Source: Hydractinia symbiolongicarpus
Taxonomy: Eukaryota; Cnidaria; Hydrozoa; Anthoathecata; Hydractiniidae
NCBI RefSeq assembly: GCF_029227915.1
Contig: NC_079884.1
Coordinates: 2,172,001-2,236,000 of the forward strand
Direction: 5' to 3'
DNA length: 64,000 nt
Made by a program: the position numbers and the translations under genes. The notes below the pieces were generated by a model, which did no database searches, was not told the DNA's origin, and saw only the letters and a list, made by a program, of their open reading frames with translations. Below are positions 37,285-49,370 of the stretch, one piece after another (positions within the stretch are counted from its first letter, which is position 1; every line of letters starts with the position of its first letter).

Positions 37285-39147
37285 AAGTCTTTTCTTAGAG
37301 TGGGACCAATCCTGGCCGTTAGCGCGCGCCGAAGAAATAGAGATATTCTCAAAAACTACATTTCATTGATTTCTTGGCGGTATCAATCCGTTTGAGTTAC
37401 AACGGTTGCGTCACATATTCGTACCAACATGTGTTTAGAGACATTTTCCCGATATTACTAAGTTATATCGCTTTTAACAGTGAAATGATTGACTGTGGGA
37501 CTTAATTGAACTGATTTTTGACTTTGATCTAATAAATGTGATAAATGCGACAATTGGACTCCAGGAAATAACATTCTTCTTAACTCGACATGATTGTCGA
37601 ACTCAGCGATTACACTGGACCCTGTGGTAGCGCTTCATTTAAAAATTTAGATAAATAAGTCGTTTCTTAGTGTGGGACCAATCCTGGCCGTTAGTACGCC
37701 CAGAAAAAATGGAGACATTCTCAAAAACTACATTTCATTGATTTCTTGGCGGTGTCAATCCGTTTGAGTTACAATGGTTGCGTCACATATTCGTACCAAC
37801 ATGTATTTAGTGACATTTTTCCGATATTACTAAGTTATATCGCTTTTAACAGTGAAATCATTAACTGTGGGACTTAATTGATCTAACTTTGGACTATGAC
37901 CTCATAAATGTGATAAGTGAGCCAAATGGACTCCAAGAAATAACATTCTTCTTAATTTGACATGATTGTTGTAACTCAGTGATTACACTGGGCGCTGTGG
38001 TAGCGCTTCATTTAATAGTTTAGATAAATAAGTCATTTTTTACTGTGGGACCAATCCTAGCCGTTACCGCGCGCTGAAGAAATAGAGACAGTTTCAAAAA
38101 CTCCATTTCATTGAATTTCTAACGGTGTCAATCCGTTTGAGTTACAACGGTAGCGTCACACAATCGCACCAACATGTACTTAGTTATTTTTTTCCGATAT
38201 TACTAAGTTGTATCGCTTTTAACAGTGAAACGATTGAATGTGGGATTTATTTGAACTGATTCTGGACTGTGACCTTATAAATGTGATGAATTAGCCAATT
38301 GGACTCCAAGGAATAACATTCTTTTTAATATGACATGATTGCTGGAATTCAGCGATTACACTAGACTCTGTGGTAGCGCTTTATTTAAAAATTTAGATAA
38401 ATAAGTCTTTTCTTAGTGTGGGACCAATCCTGGCCGTTAGCACGCGCCAAAGAAATAGAGACATTCTCAAAAACTACATTTCATTGATTTCTTGGCGGTA
38501 TCAATCCGTTTGAGTTGCAACGGTTGCGTCACATATTCATACCAACATGTGTTTAGTGACATTTTTCAGATATTACTAAGTTATATCGCTTTTAACAGTG
38601 AAATGATTGACTGTGGGATTAATTGATCTAACTTTAGACTGTGACCTTATAAATGTGATAAGTGAGCCAACTGGACTCCAAGAAATAACATTCTTCTTAA
38701 TTTGACATGATTGTTGGAACTCAGCGATTACACATGGCGCTGTGGTAGCGCTTTATTTAAAAATTTAGATAAATAAGTTTTTTGTTACGGTGGTACCAAT
38801 CCTAGCTGTTACCGCGCGCTGAGCAAAGAGCGACAGTTTTAAAAACCACATTTCCTTAACTTTCTAACGGTGTCAGTCCGTTTAAGTTACCACGGTTGGG
38901 TCACATATTCGTACCAACATGTATTTAGCGATATTTTTCTGATATTACCATGTTGCATCGATTTTAACAGTAAAACGATTGACTGTGGGACTTAATTGAA
39001 CTGATTTTTGACTTTGATCTGATAAATGTGATAAATAAGACAATTGGACTCCAAGAGATAACATTCTTCTTAACTCGACATGATTGTCGGTACTCAGCGA
39101 TTACACTGGACCCTGTGGTAGCGCTTCATTTAAAAATTTAGATAAAT
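37285..39147. repeat. HOR-B unit f-a-b-c-d without junction J, 1863 bp
   Basis: Monomers f (37285), a (37657), b (38030), c (38403) and d (38775, 373 bp). By eye only about five differences separate it from 35205 onward, for example 'ctaataaatg' against 'ctcataaatg' and 'cacaatcgcacc' against 'cacattcgcacc'. The last monomer shares 'gtcggtactcagcg' with the J-bearing unit, but at 'cactggaccctgtg' it continues normally into 'gtagcgcttc' and type a. Confidence 0.87.
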
Positions 39148-41601
39148 AAGTCGTTTCTTAGTGTGGGACCAATCCTGGCCGTTAGTACGCCCAGAAAAAA
39201 TGGAGACATTCTCAAAAACTAAATTTCATTGATTTCTTGGCGGTGTCAATCCGTTTGAGTTACAATGGTTGCGTCACATATTCGTACCAACATGTATTTA
39301 GTGACATTTTTCCGATATTACTAAGTTATATCGCTTTTAACAGTGAAATCATTAACTGTGGGACTTAATTGATCTAACTTTGGACTATGACCTCATAAAT
39401 GTGATAAGTGAGCCAAATGGACTCCAAGAAATAACATTCTTCTTAATTTGACATGATTGTTGGAACTCAGTGATTTCACTGGGCGCTGTGGTAGCGCTTC
39501 ATTTAATAATTTAGATAAATAAGTCATTTTTTACTGTGGGACCAATCCTAGCCGTTACCGCGCGCTGAAGAAATAGAAACAGTTTCAAAAACTCCATTTC
39601 ATTGACTTTCTAACGGTGTCAATCCGTTTGAGTTACAACGGTTGCGTCACACATTCGCACCAACATGTACTTAGTTATTTTTTTCCGATATTACTAAGTT
39701 GTATCGCTTTTAACAGTGAAACGATTGAATGTGGGATTTATTTGAACTGATTCTGGACTGTGACCTTATAAATGTGATGAATTAGCCAATTGGACTCCAA
39801 GGAATAACATTCTTTTTAATATGACATGATTGCTGGAATTCAGCGATTACACTAGACTCTGTGGTAGCGCTTTATTTAAAAATTTAGATAAATAAGTCTT
39901 TTCTTAGTGTGGGACCAATCCTGGCCGTTAGCACGCGCCAAAGAAATAGAGACATTCTCAAAAACTACATTTCATTGATTTCTTGGCGGTATCAATCCGT
40001 TTGAGTTGCAACGGTTGCGTCACATATTCATACCAACATGTGTTTAGTGACATTTTTCAGATATTACTAAGTTATATCGCTTTTAACAGTGAAATGATTG
40101 ACTGTGGGATTAATTGATCTAACTTTAGACTGTGACCTTATAAATGTGATAAGTGAGCCAACTGGACTCCAAGAAATAACATTCTTCTTAATTTGACATG
40201 ATTGTTGGAACTCAGCGATTACACATGGCGCTGTGGTAGCGCTTTATTTAAAAATTTAGATAAATAAGTTTTTTGTTACGGTGGTACCAATCCTAGCTGT
40301 TACCGCGCGCTGAGCAAAGAGCGACAGTTTTAAAAACCACATTTCCTTAACTTTCTAACGGTGTCAGTCCGTTTAAGTTACCACGGTTGGGTCACATATT
40401 CGTACCAACATGTATTTAGCGATATTTTTCTGATATTACCATGTTGCATCGATTTTAACAGTAAAACGATTGACTGTGGGACTTAATTGAACTGATTTTT
40501 GACTTTGATCTGATAAATGTGATAAATAAGACAATTGGACTCCAAGAAATAACATTCTTCTTAACTCGACATGATTTTCGGAACTCAGCGATTACTCTGG
40601 ACCCTGTGGTAACGCTTCATTTTAATATTTAGTTAAATAAGTCTTTTTTTACTGTGGCACCAATCCCAGCCGTCACCGCGCACTGAAAAAATAGCGAACG
40701 TTTCAAAAACCACATTTCCTTGACTTTCTAACGGTGTCAGTCCGTTTGAGTTACAACGGTTGAGTCACATACACGTACCAACATGTATTTAGCGATATTT
40801 TTCAGATATTACCAGGTTGCATCGATTTTAACAGTAAAACGATTGACTGTGGGACTTAATTGAACTGATTTTTGACTTTGATCTGATAAATGTGATAAAT
40901 AAGACAATTGGACTCCAAGAGATAACATTCTTCTTAACTCGACATGATTGTCGGTACTCAGCGATTACACTGGACCCTGTGTACACTGGACCCTGGACCA
41001 ACATGTATTTAGCGATATTCTGATATTACCAGGTTGTATCGATTTTAACAGTAAAAAGTTTGACTGTGGGACTTTATTGAACTGACTTTTGAATTTGATC
41101 TGATAAATGTGATAAATGAGACAATTGGACTCCAAGAAATAACATTCTTCTTAACTCGACATGATTGTCGGAACTCAGCGATTACACTGGACCCTGTGTT
41201 AGCGTTTCATTTAAGAATTTAGATAAATAAGTCTTTTCTTAGAGTGGGACCAATCCTGGCCGCTAGCGCGCGCCGAAGAAATAGAGACATTCTCAAAAAC
41301 TACATTTCATTGATTTCTTGGCGGTATCAATCCGTTTGAGTTACAACGGTTGCGTCACATATTCGTACCAACATGTGTTTAGAGACATTTTCCCGATATT
41401 ACTAAGTTATATCGCTTTTAACAGTGAAATGATTGACTGTGGGACTTAATTGAACTGATTTTTGACTTTGATCTGATAATTGTTATAAATAAGACAATTG
41501 GACTCCAAGAAATAACACTCTTCTTAACTCGACATGATTTTTGGAACTCAGCGATTACTCTGGATCCTGTGGTAGCGTTTCATTTAAATATTTAGTTAAA
41601 T
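39148..41601. repeat. HOR-B complete unit a-b-c-d-eJ-f, about 2454 bp
   Basis: Monomers a (39148), b (39521), c (39894), d (40266), e with junction J (40639, 590 bp) and f (41229, 373 bp). This is the fullest HOR-B unit in the window. The f monomer carries 'ggccgctagcgcgcgcc', and the J unit has 'gtaaaaagtttgac'; both are shared with the unit near 53314-54276. Confidence 0.87.
40970..41002. other. Deletion junction J, copy 4
   Basis: Same junction as the other copies, in the 590-bp unit 40639-41228. Confidence 0.92.
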
Positions 41602-42341
41602 AAGTCTTTTTTTACTGTGGGACCAATCCTAACCGTTACCGCGCGCTGAAGAAATAGCGACAGTTTCAAAAACCACATTTCCTTGACTTTCTAACGGTGT
41701 CAGTCCGTTTGAGTTACAACGGTTGAGTCACATACACCTACCAACATGTATTTAGCGATATTCTGATATTACCAGGTTGCATCGATTTTAACAGTGAAAT
41801 CATTGACTGTAGGACTTAATTGATCTAACTTTGGACTATGACCCCAAAAATGTGATAAGTGAGCCAACTGGACTCCAAGAAATAACATTCTTTTTAATAT
41901 GACATGATTGCTGGAATTCAGCGATTACACTAGCCTCTGTGGTAGCGCTTTATTTAAAAATTTAGTTAAATAAGTCTTTTTTTACTGTGGGACCAATCCT
42001 AGCCGTTACCGCGCGCTGAAGAAATAGCAACAGTTTCAAAAACCACATTTCCTTGACTTTCTAATGGTGTCAGTCCGTTTGAGTTACAACGGTTGAGTCA
42101 CATACACCTACCAACATGTATTTAGCGATATTCTGATATTACCAGGTTGCATCGATTTTAACAGTGAAATCATTGACTGTGGGACTTAATTGATCTAACT
42201 TTGGACTATGACCTCATAAATGTGATAAGTGAGCCAACTGGACTCCAAGAAATAACATTCTTTTTAATATGACATGATTGCTGGAATTCAGCGATTACAC
42301 TAGCCTCTGTGGTAGCGCTTTATTTAAAAATTTAGATAAAT
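41602..42341. repeat. Two 370-bp monomers with a 3-bp deletion
   Basis: Monomers at 41602 and 41972 are 370 bp. Both have 'gcgatattctgatatt' where the usual form is 'gcgatatttttctgatatt', and 'cacctaccaac' where most have 'cacgtaccaac'. They are near-identical tandem copies and reappear at 54650 and 55020. Confidence 0.85.
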
Positions 42342-43085
42342 AAGTGTTTTCTTAGTGTGGGACCAATCCTGGCCGTTAGCACGCGCCAAAGAAATAGGGA
42401 CATTCTCAAAAACTCCATTTCATTGATTTCTTGGCGGTATCAGTCCGTTTCAGTTACAACGGTTCCGTCACATATTCGTACCATCATGCACTTAACGATG
42501 TTTTTCCGGTGTTACCAGGTTGCATCGCTTTTAACAGTGAAGCGATTGAATGTGAAAATAATTGAACTGATTCTAGAATGTGACCTTATAAATGTGATAA
42601 ATGAGCCAATTGGACTATAAGGAATAACATTCTTCCTAACATAAAATGATTGCTGGAATTCAGCGATTACACTAGGATCTGTGATAGCGCTTTATTAAAA
42701 AATTTAGATAAATAAGTCTTTTTTTACTGTGGAACCAATCCTTGCCGCTAGCACGCGCCAAAGAAATAGAGACATTCTCAAAAACTACATTTCATTGATT
42801 TCTTGGCGGTTTCAATACGTTTGAGTTACAACGGTTGCGTCACATATTCGTACCAACATGTGTTTAGTGACATTTTTCAGATATTACTAAGTTATATCGC
42901 TTTTAACAGTGAACTGATTGACTGTGGGATTAATTGATCTAACTTTGGACTGTGACCTTATAAATGTGATAAGTGAGCCAACTGGACTCCAAGAAATAAC
43001 ATTCTTCTTCATTTGACATGATTGTTGGAACTCAGCGATTACACATGGCGCTGTGGTAGCGTTTCCATTAAAAATTTAGAAAAAT
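42342..43085. repeat. Two linker monomers before HOR-C
   Basis: Monomers at 42342 (372 bp) and 42714 (372 bp). The first fuses a c-like head ('cttagtgtgggaccaatcctgg') to a second half with 'cttaacgatgtttttccgg' and 'gtgaaaataattg'; the second has the k head 'actgtggaaccaatccttgccgc'. Both second parts recur in the HOR-C region (45301, 45672, 57611, 57982). Confidence 0.82.
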
Positions 43086-43451
43086 AAGTCATTTTTTACT
43101 GTGGGACCAATCCTACCGCGCGCTGAAGATATAGCGACAGTTTCAAAAACCACATTTCCTTGACTTTCTAACGGTGTCAGTCCGTTTGAGTTACAACGGT
43201 TAGGTCACATATTCGTACCAACATATATTTGGCGACATTTTTCCGATATTACTAAGTTATATCGCTTTTAGCAGTGAAATGATTGACTGTGGGACTTCAT
43301 TGAACTGATTTTTGACTTTGATCTGATAAATGTTATAAATAAGACAATTGGACTCCAAGAAATAACATTCTTCTTAACTCGACATGATTTTTGGAACTCA
43401 GCGATTACTCTGGACCCTGTGGTAGCGCTTCATTCAAATATTTAGTTAAAT

Positions 43452-43635
43452 AAGTCTTTTTTTACTGTGGGACCAATCCTAGCCGTTACTGCTTTTTGAC
43501 TTTGATCTGATAAATGTGATAAGTCAGACAAATGGACTACAAGAAGTAACATTCTTCTTAACTGGACATGTTCGTCGGAACTCAGCGATTACACTGGACC
43601 CTGTGGTAGCGCTTCAATTAAAAATTTAGATAAAT
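43452..43635. repeat. Half-length monomer h, copy 1 (184 bp)
   Basis: The head 'gggaccaatcctagccgttac' jumps directly to 'tgctttttgactttgatctg' (junction near 43489), omitting about 188 bp of the middle of the monomer. The remainder continues in normal phase to the next 'aagtc'. Confidence 0.92.
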
Positions 43636-44745
43636 AAGTCATTTTTACTGTGACACAAATCCTAGCCGTTAGTGCGCGCTGAAGAAATAGAGACAGTTTC
43701 AAAAACTCCATTTCATTGACTTTCTAAAAGCATCAGTCTGTTTGAGTGACAACGGTTCCGTCACATAGTCGTACCAACATTTACTTAGCGATATTTTTCT
43801 GATATTACTAGGTTGCATTGCTTTTAATAGTGAAACGATTGACTGTGGGACTTAATTGAACTGATTTTTCACTTTGATCTGATAAATGTGATAAAAAAGA
43901 CATTGGGACTCCAAGAAATAACATTCTTCTTAACTCGACATGATTGTCGGAGTTGAGCGATTACACTGGACCCTGTGGTAGCGCTTTATTTAAAAATTTA
44001 GATAAATAAGTGTTTTCTTAGTGTGGGACCAATCCTGGCCGTTAGCACGCGCAAAAGAAATAGAGACATTCTCAAAAACTACATTTCATTGATTTCTTGG
44101 CGGTATCAATCCGTTTGAGTTACAACGGTTGCGTCACATATTCGTACCAACATGTGTTTAGTGACATTTTTCAGATATTACTAAGTTATGTCGCTTTTAA
44201 CAGTGAACTGATTGACTGTGGGATTAATTGATCTAACTTTGGACTGTGACCTTATAAATGTGATTAGTGAGCCAACTGGACTCCAAGAAATAACATTCTT
44301 CTTAATTTGACATGATTGTTGGAACTCAGCGATTACACATGGCGCTGTGGTAGCGTTTCCATTAAAAATTTAGAAAAATAAGTCATTTTTTACTGTTGGA
44401 CCAATCCTACCGCGCGCTGAAGATATAGCGACAGTTTCAAAAACCACATTTCCTTGACTTTCTAACGGTGTCAGTCCGTTTGAGTTACAACGGTTAGGTC
44501 ACATATTCGTACCAACATGTATTTGGCGACATTTTTCCGATATTACTAAGTTATATCGCTTTTAGCAGTGAAATGATTGACTGTGGGACTTCATTGAACT
44601 GATTTTTGACTTTGATCTGATAAATGTTATAAATAAGACAATTGGACTCCAAGAAATAACATTTTTCTTAACTCGACATGATTTTTGGAACTCAGCGATT
44701 ACTCTGGACCCTGTGGTAGCGCTTCATTCAAATATTTAGTTAAAT

Positions 44746-44929
44746 AAGTCTTTTTTTACTGTGGGACCAATCCTAGCCGTTACTGCTTTTTGACTTTGAT
44801 CTGATAAATGTGATAAGTCAGACAATTGGACTACAAGAAGTAATATTCTTCTTAACTGGACATGTTCGTTGGAGCTCAGCGATTACACTGGACCCTGTGG
44901 TAGCGCTTCAATTAAAAATTTAGATAAAT
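44746..44929. repeat. Half-length monomer h, copy 2 (184 bp)
   Basis: Same internal deletion, junction near 44783. Private changes include 'agtaatattcttc' and 'ttcgttggagctc'. Confidence 0.92.
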
Positions 44930-46409
44930 AAGTCATTTTTACTGTGACACAAATCCTAGCCGTTAGTGCGCGCTGAAGAAATAGAGACAGTTTGAAAAAC
45001 TCCATTTCATTGACTTTCTAACGGTATCAGTCCGTTTCAGTTACAACGGTTCCGTCACATATTCGTACCATGATGTACTTAACGATATTTTTCCGATATT
45101 ACCAGGTTGCATTTTTTTAACAGCAAAACGATTTACTGTGGGACTTAATTGAACTGATTTTTGACTTTGATTTGATAAATGTGATAAACGGGACAATTGG
45201 ACTCCAAGAAATAACATTCTTCTTAACTCGACATGATTTTCGGAGTCGATCGATTACACTGGACCCTGTGGTAGCGCTTCATTTAAAAATTTAGATAAAT
45301 AAGTCATTTTTACTGTGGGACATATCCTAGCCGTTACCGCGCGCTGAAGAAATAGAGACAGTTTGAAAAACTCCATTTCATTGACTTTCTAACGGTATCA
45401 GTCCGTTTCAGTTACAACGGTTCCGTCACATATTCGTACCATCATGCACTTAACGATGTTTTTCCGGTGTTACCAGGTTGCATCGCTTTTAACAGTGAAG
45501 CGATTGAATGTGAAAATAATTGAACTGATTCTGGAATGTGACCTTATAAATGTGATAAATGAGCCAATTGGACAATAAGGAATAACATTCTTCCTAACAT
45601 GAAATGATTGCTGGAATTCAGCGATTACACTAGGATCTGTGATAGCGCTTTATTTAAAAATTTAGATAAATAAGTCTTTTTTTACTGTGGAACCAATCCT
45701 TGCCGCTAGCACGCGCCGAAAAAATAGAGACTTTCTCAAAAACTACATTTCATTGATTTCTTGGCGGTATCAATCCGTTTGAGTTACAACGGTTGCGTCA
45801 CATATTCGTACCAACATGTGTTTAGTGACATTTTTCAGATATTACTAAGTTATATCGCTTTTAACAGTGAACTGATTGACTGTGGGATTAATTGATCTAA
45901 CTTTGGACTGTGACCTTATAAATGTGATAAGTGAGCCAACTGGACTCCAAGAAATAACATTCTTCTTAATTTGACATGATTGTTGGAACTCAGCGATTAC
46001 ACATGGCGCTGTGGTAGCGTTTCCATTAAAAATTTAGAAAAATAAGTCATTTTTTACTGTGGGACCAATCCAACCGCGCGCTGAAGATATAGCGACAGTT
46101 TCAAAAACCACATTTCCTTGACTTTCTAACGGTGTCAGTCCGTTTGAGTTACAACGGTTAGGTCACATATTCGTACCAACATGTATTTGGCGACATTTTT
46201 CCGATATTACTAAGTTATATCGCTTTTAGCAGTGAAATGATTGACTGTGGGACTTCATTGAACTGATTTTTGACTTTGATCTGATAAATGTTATAAATAA
46301 GACAATTGGACTCCAAGAAATAACATTCTTCTTAACTCGACATGATTTATGGAACTCAGCGATTACTCTGGACCCTGTGGTAGCGCTTCATTCAAATATT
46401 TAGTTAAAT

Positions 46410-46593
46410 AAGTCTTTTTTTACTGTGGGACCAATCCTAGCCGTTACTGCTTTTTGACTTTGATCTGATAAATGTGATAAGTCAGACAAATGGACTACAA
46501 GAAGTAACATTCTTCTTAACTGGACATGTTCGTCGGAACTCAGCGATTACACTGGACCCTGTGGTAGCGCTTTAATTAAAAATTTAGATAAAT
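46410..46593. repeat. Half-length monomer h, copy 3 (184 bp)
   Basis: Same internal deletion, junction near 46447, again placed between a 366-bp g monomer and an i monomer. It shares 'gacaaatggactac' with copy 1. Confidence 0.92.
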
Positions 46594-47703
46594 AAGTCAT
46601 TTTTACTGTGACACAAATCCTAGCCGTTAGTGCGCGCTGAAGAAATAGAGACAGTTTCAAAAACTCCATTTCATTGACTTTCTAAAAGCATCAGTCTGTT
46701 TGAGTGACAACGGTTCCGTCACATAGTCGTACCAACATTTACTTAGCGATATTTTTCTGATATTACTAGGTTGCATTGCTTTTAATAGTAAAACGATTGA
46801 CTGTGGGACTTAATTGAACTGATTTTTCACTTTGATCTGATAAATGTGATAAAAAAGACATTGGGACTCCAAGAAATAACATTCTTCTTAACTCGACATG
46901 ATTGTCGGAGTTGAGCGATTACACTGGACCCTGTGGTAGCGCTTTATTTAAAAATTTAGATAAATAAGTGTTTTCTTAGTGTGGGACCAATCCTGGCCGT
47001 TAGCACGCGCCAAAGAAATAGAGACATTCTCAAAAACTACATTTCATTGATTTCTTGGCGGTATCAATCCGTTTGAGTTACAACGGTTGCGTCACATATT
47101 CGTACCAACATGTGTTTAGTGACATTTTTCAGATATTACTAAGTTATATCGCTTTTAACAGTGAACTGATTGACTGTGGGATTAATTGATCTAACTTTGG
47201 ACTGTGACCTTATAAATGTGATTAGTGAGCCAACTGGACTCCAAGAAATAACATTCTTCTTAATTTGACATGATTGTTGGAACTCAGCGATTACACATGG
47301 CGCTGTGGTAGCGTTTCCATTAAAAATTTAGAAAAATCAGTCATTTTTTACTGTGGGACCAATCCTACCGCGCGCTGAAGATATAGCGACAGTTTCAAAA
47401 ACCACATTTCCTTGACTTTCTAACGGTGTCAGTCCGTTTGAGTTACAACGGTTAGGTCACATATTCGTACCAACATGTATTTGGCGACATTTTTCCGATA
47501 TTACTAAGTTATATCGCTTTTAGCAGTGAAATGATTGACTGTGGGACTTCATTGAACTGATTTTTGACTTTGATCTGATAAATGTTATAAATAAGACAAT
47601 TGGACTCCAAGAAATAACATTCTTCTTAACTCGACATGATTTTTGGAACTCAGCGATTACTCTGGACCCTGTGGTAGCGCTTCATTCAAATATTTAGTTA
47701 AAT

Positions 47704-47887
47704 AAGTCTTTTTTTACTGTGGGACCAATCCTAGCCGTTACTGCTTTTTGACTTTGATCTGATAAATGTGATAAGTCAGACAATTGGACTACAAGAAGTA
47801 ACATTCTTCTTAACTGGACATGTTCGTCGGAGCTCAGCGATTACACTGGACCCTGTGGTAGCGCTTCAATTAAAAATTTAGGTAAAT
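47704..47887. repeat. Half-length monomer h, copy 4 (184 bp)
   Basis: Same internal deletion, junction near 47741, with 'ttcgtcggagctcagcg' as in copy 6. Confidence 0.92.
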
Positions 47888-48258
47888 AAGTCATTTTTAC
47901 TGTGACACAAATCCTAGCCGTTAGTGCGCGCTGAAGAAATAGAGACAGTTTGAAAAACTCCATTTCATTGACTTTCTAACGGTATCAGTCCGTTTCAGTT
48001 ACAACGGTTCCGTCACATATTCGTACCATGATGTACTTAACGATATTTTTCCGATATTATCAGGTTGCATTTTTTTAACAGCAAAACGATTTAATGTGGG
48101 ACTTAATTGAACTGATTTTTGACTTTGATTTGATAAATGTGATAAACGGGACAATTGGACTCCAAGAAATAACATTCTTCTTAACTTGACATGATTGTCG
48201 GAACTCAGCGATTACACTGGACCTTGTGGTAGCGCTTCATTTAAACATTTAGATAAAT

Positions 48259-49370
48259 AAGTCATTTTTAATGTGGCACCAATCCTAGCCGTTATCGCGC
48301 GCTGAAGAAATACAGACATTTTCAAAAACTTCATTTCATTGACTTTCTAACGGTGGCAATCCGTTTGAGTTACAACAGTTGCGTCACACATTCCTACCAA
48401 CATGTATTTAGTGATTTCTTTCCGATATTATTAAGTTGTATCGCTTTTAACAGTGAAACGATTGAATGTGGGACTTAATTGAACTGATTTTTCACTTTGA
48501 TCTGATAAATGTGATAAAAAAGACATTGGGACTCCAAGAAATAACATTCTTCTTAACTCGACATGATTGTCGGAGTTGAGCGATTACACTGGACCTTGTG
48601 GTAGCGCTTCATTTAAAAATTTAGATAAATAAGTCATTTTCACTGTGGGACATATTCTAGCCGTAACCGCGCGCTGAAGAAATAGAGACAGTTTGAAAAA
48701 CTCCATTAAATTGATTTTCTAACGCTATCAGTCCGTTTTAATTACAACGGTTCCGTCACATATTCGTACCAACATGTACTTAACGATATTTTTCCGATAT
48801 TACCAGGTTGCATTCTTTTAACAGCAAAATGATTTACTGTGGGACTTAATTGAACTGATTTTTGACTTTGATTTGATAAATGTGATAAACGGGACAATTG
48901 GACTCCAAGAAATAACATTCTTCTTAACTCGACATGATTTTCGGAACTCAGCGATTACTCTGGACCCTGTGGTAGCGCTTCATTTAAATATTTAGTTAAA
49001 TAAGTCTTTTTTTACTGTGGGACCAATCCTAGCCGTTACCGCGCGCTGAAGAAATAGAAACAGTTTCAAAAACCACATTTCCTTGACTTTCTAACGGTGT
49101 CAGTCCGTTTGAGTTACAACGGTTGAGTCACATACACCTACCAACATGTATTTAGCGATATTCTGATATTACCAGGTTGCATCGATTTTAACAGTAAAAC
49201 GATTGACTGTGGGATTTAATTGACCTGATTTTTGACTTTGATCTAATAAATGTGATAAATGCGACAATTGGACTCCAGGAAATAACATTCTTCTTAACTC
49301 GACGTGATTGTCGAACTCAGCGATTACACTGGACCCTGTGGTAGCGCTTCATTTAAAAATTTAGATAAAT
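48259..49370. repeat. Linker monomers m, l and an intact relative of the J unit
   Basis: Monomers at 48259 (m, 372 bp, 'atgtggcaccaatcc'), 48631 (l, 371 bp) and 49002 (369 bp). The 49002 monomer has 'gcgatattctgatatt' followed by 'gatttaattgacctg' and 'aatgcgacaattgg', the same sequence found right after junction J at 32144-32378, but without the deletion. Confidence 0.83.

Larger units (their letters stand above)
31791..42341. repeat. HOR-B block, first copy
   Basis: Monomer heads recur as a ('agtacgc...cagaaaaaatgg'), b ('cctagccgttaccgcgcgctg' with 'gcaccaacatgtacttag'), c ('agcacgcgccaaagaaatag'), d ('ttttttgttacggtggtacc'), e ('actgtggcaccaatcc') and f ('cttagagtgggacc'). Starts are 31791 e, 32379 a, 32752 b, 33125 c, 33497 d/b fusion, 33870 c, 34242 d, 34615 e, 35205 f, 35577 a, 35950 b, 36323 c, 36695 d, 37285 f, 37657 a, 38030 b, 38403 c, 38775 d, 39148 a, 39521 b, 39894 c, 40266 d, 40639 e, 41229 f, 41602 and 41972. 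The full period a-b-c-d-e-f is about 2454 bp (39148-41601). Confidence 0.88.
43086..48258. repeat. HOR-C block, first copy, with half-length monomers
   Basis: Starts and lengths: 43086 g (366), 43452 h (184), 43636 i (372), 44008 j (372), 44380 g (366), 44746 h (184), 44930 i' (371), 45301 l (371), 45672 k (372), 46044 g (366), 46410 h (184), 46594 i (372), 46966 j (372), 47338 g (366), 47704 h (184), 47888 i' (371). The repeating groups are g-h-i-j (1294 bp) and g-h-i'-l-k (1664 bp), together 2958 bp. Types g have the 7-bp deletion; types i read 'actgtgacacaaatcc'. The second group after 47338 departs into the m monomer at 48259. Confidence 0.88.

Noticed and set aside
42357-42620. 87-codon open frame on the plus strand
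   Set aside because: Satellite sequence with chance loss of stops; related monomers carry stops or indels.
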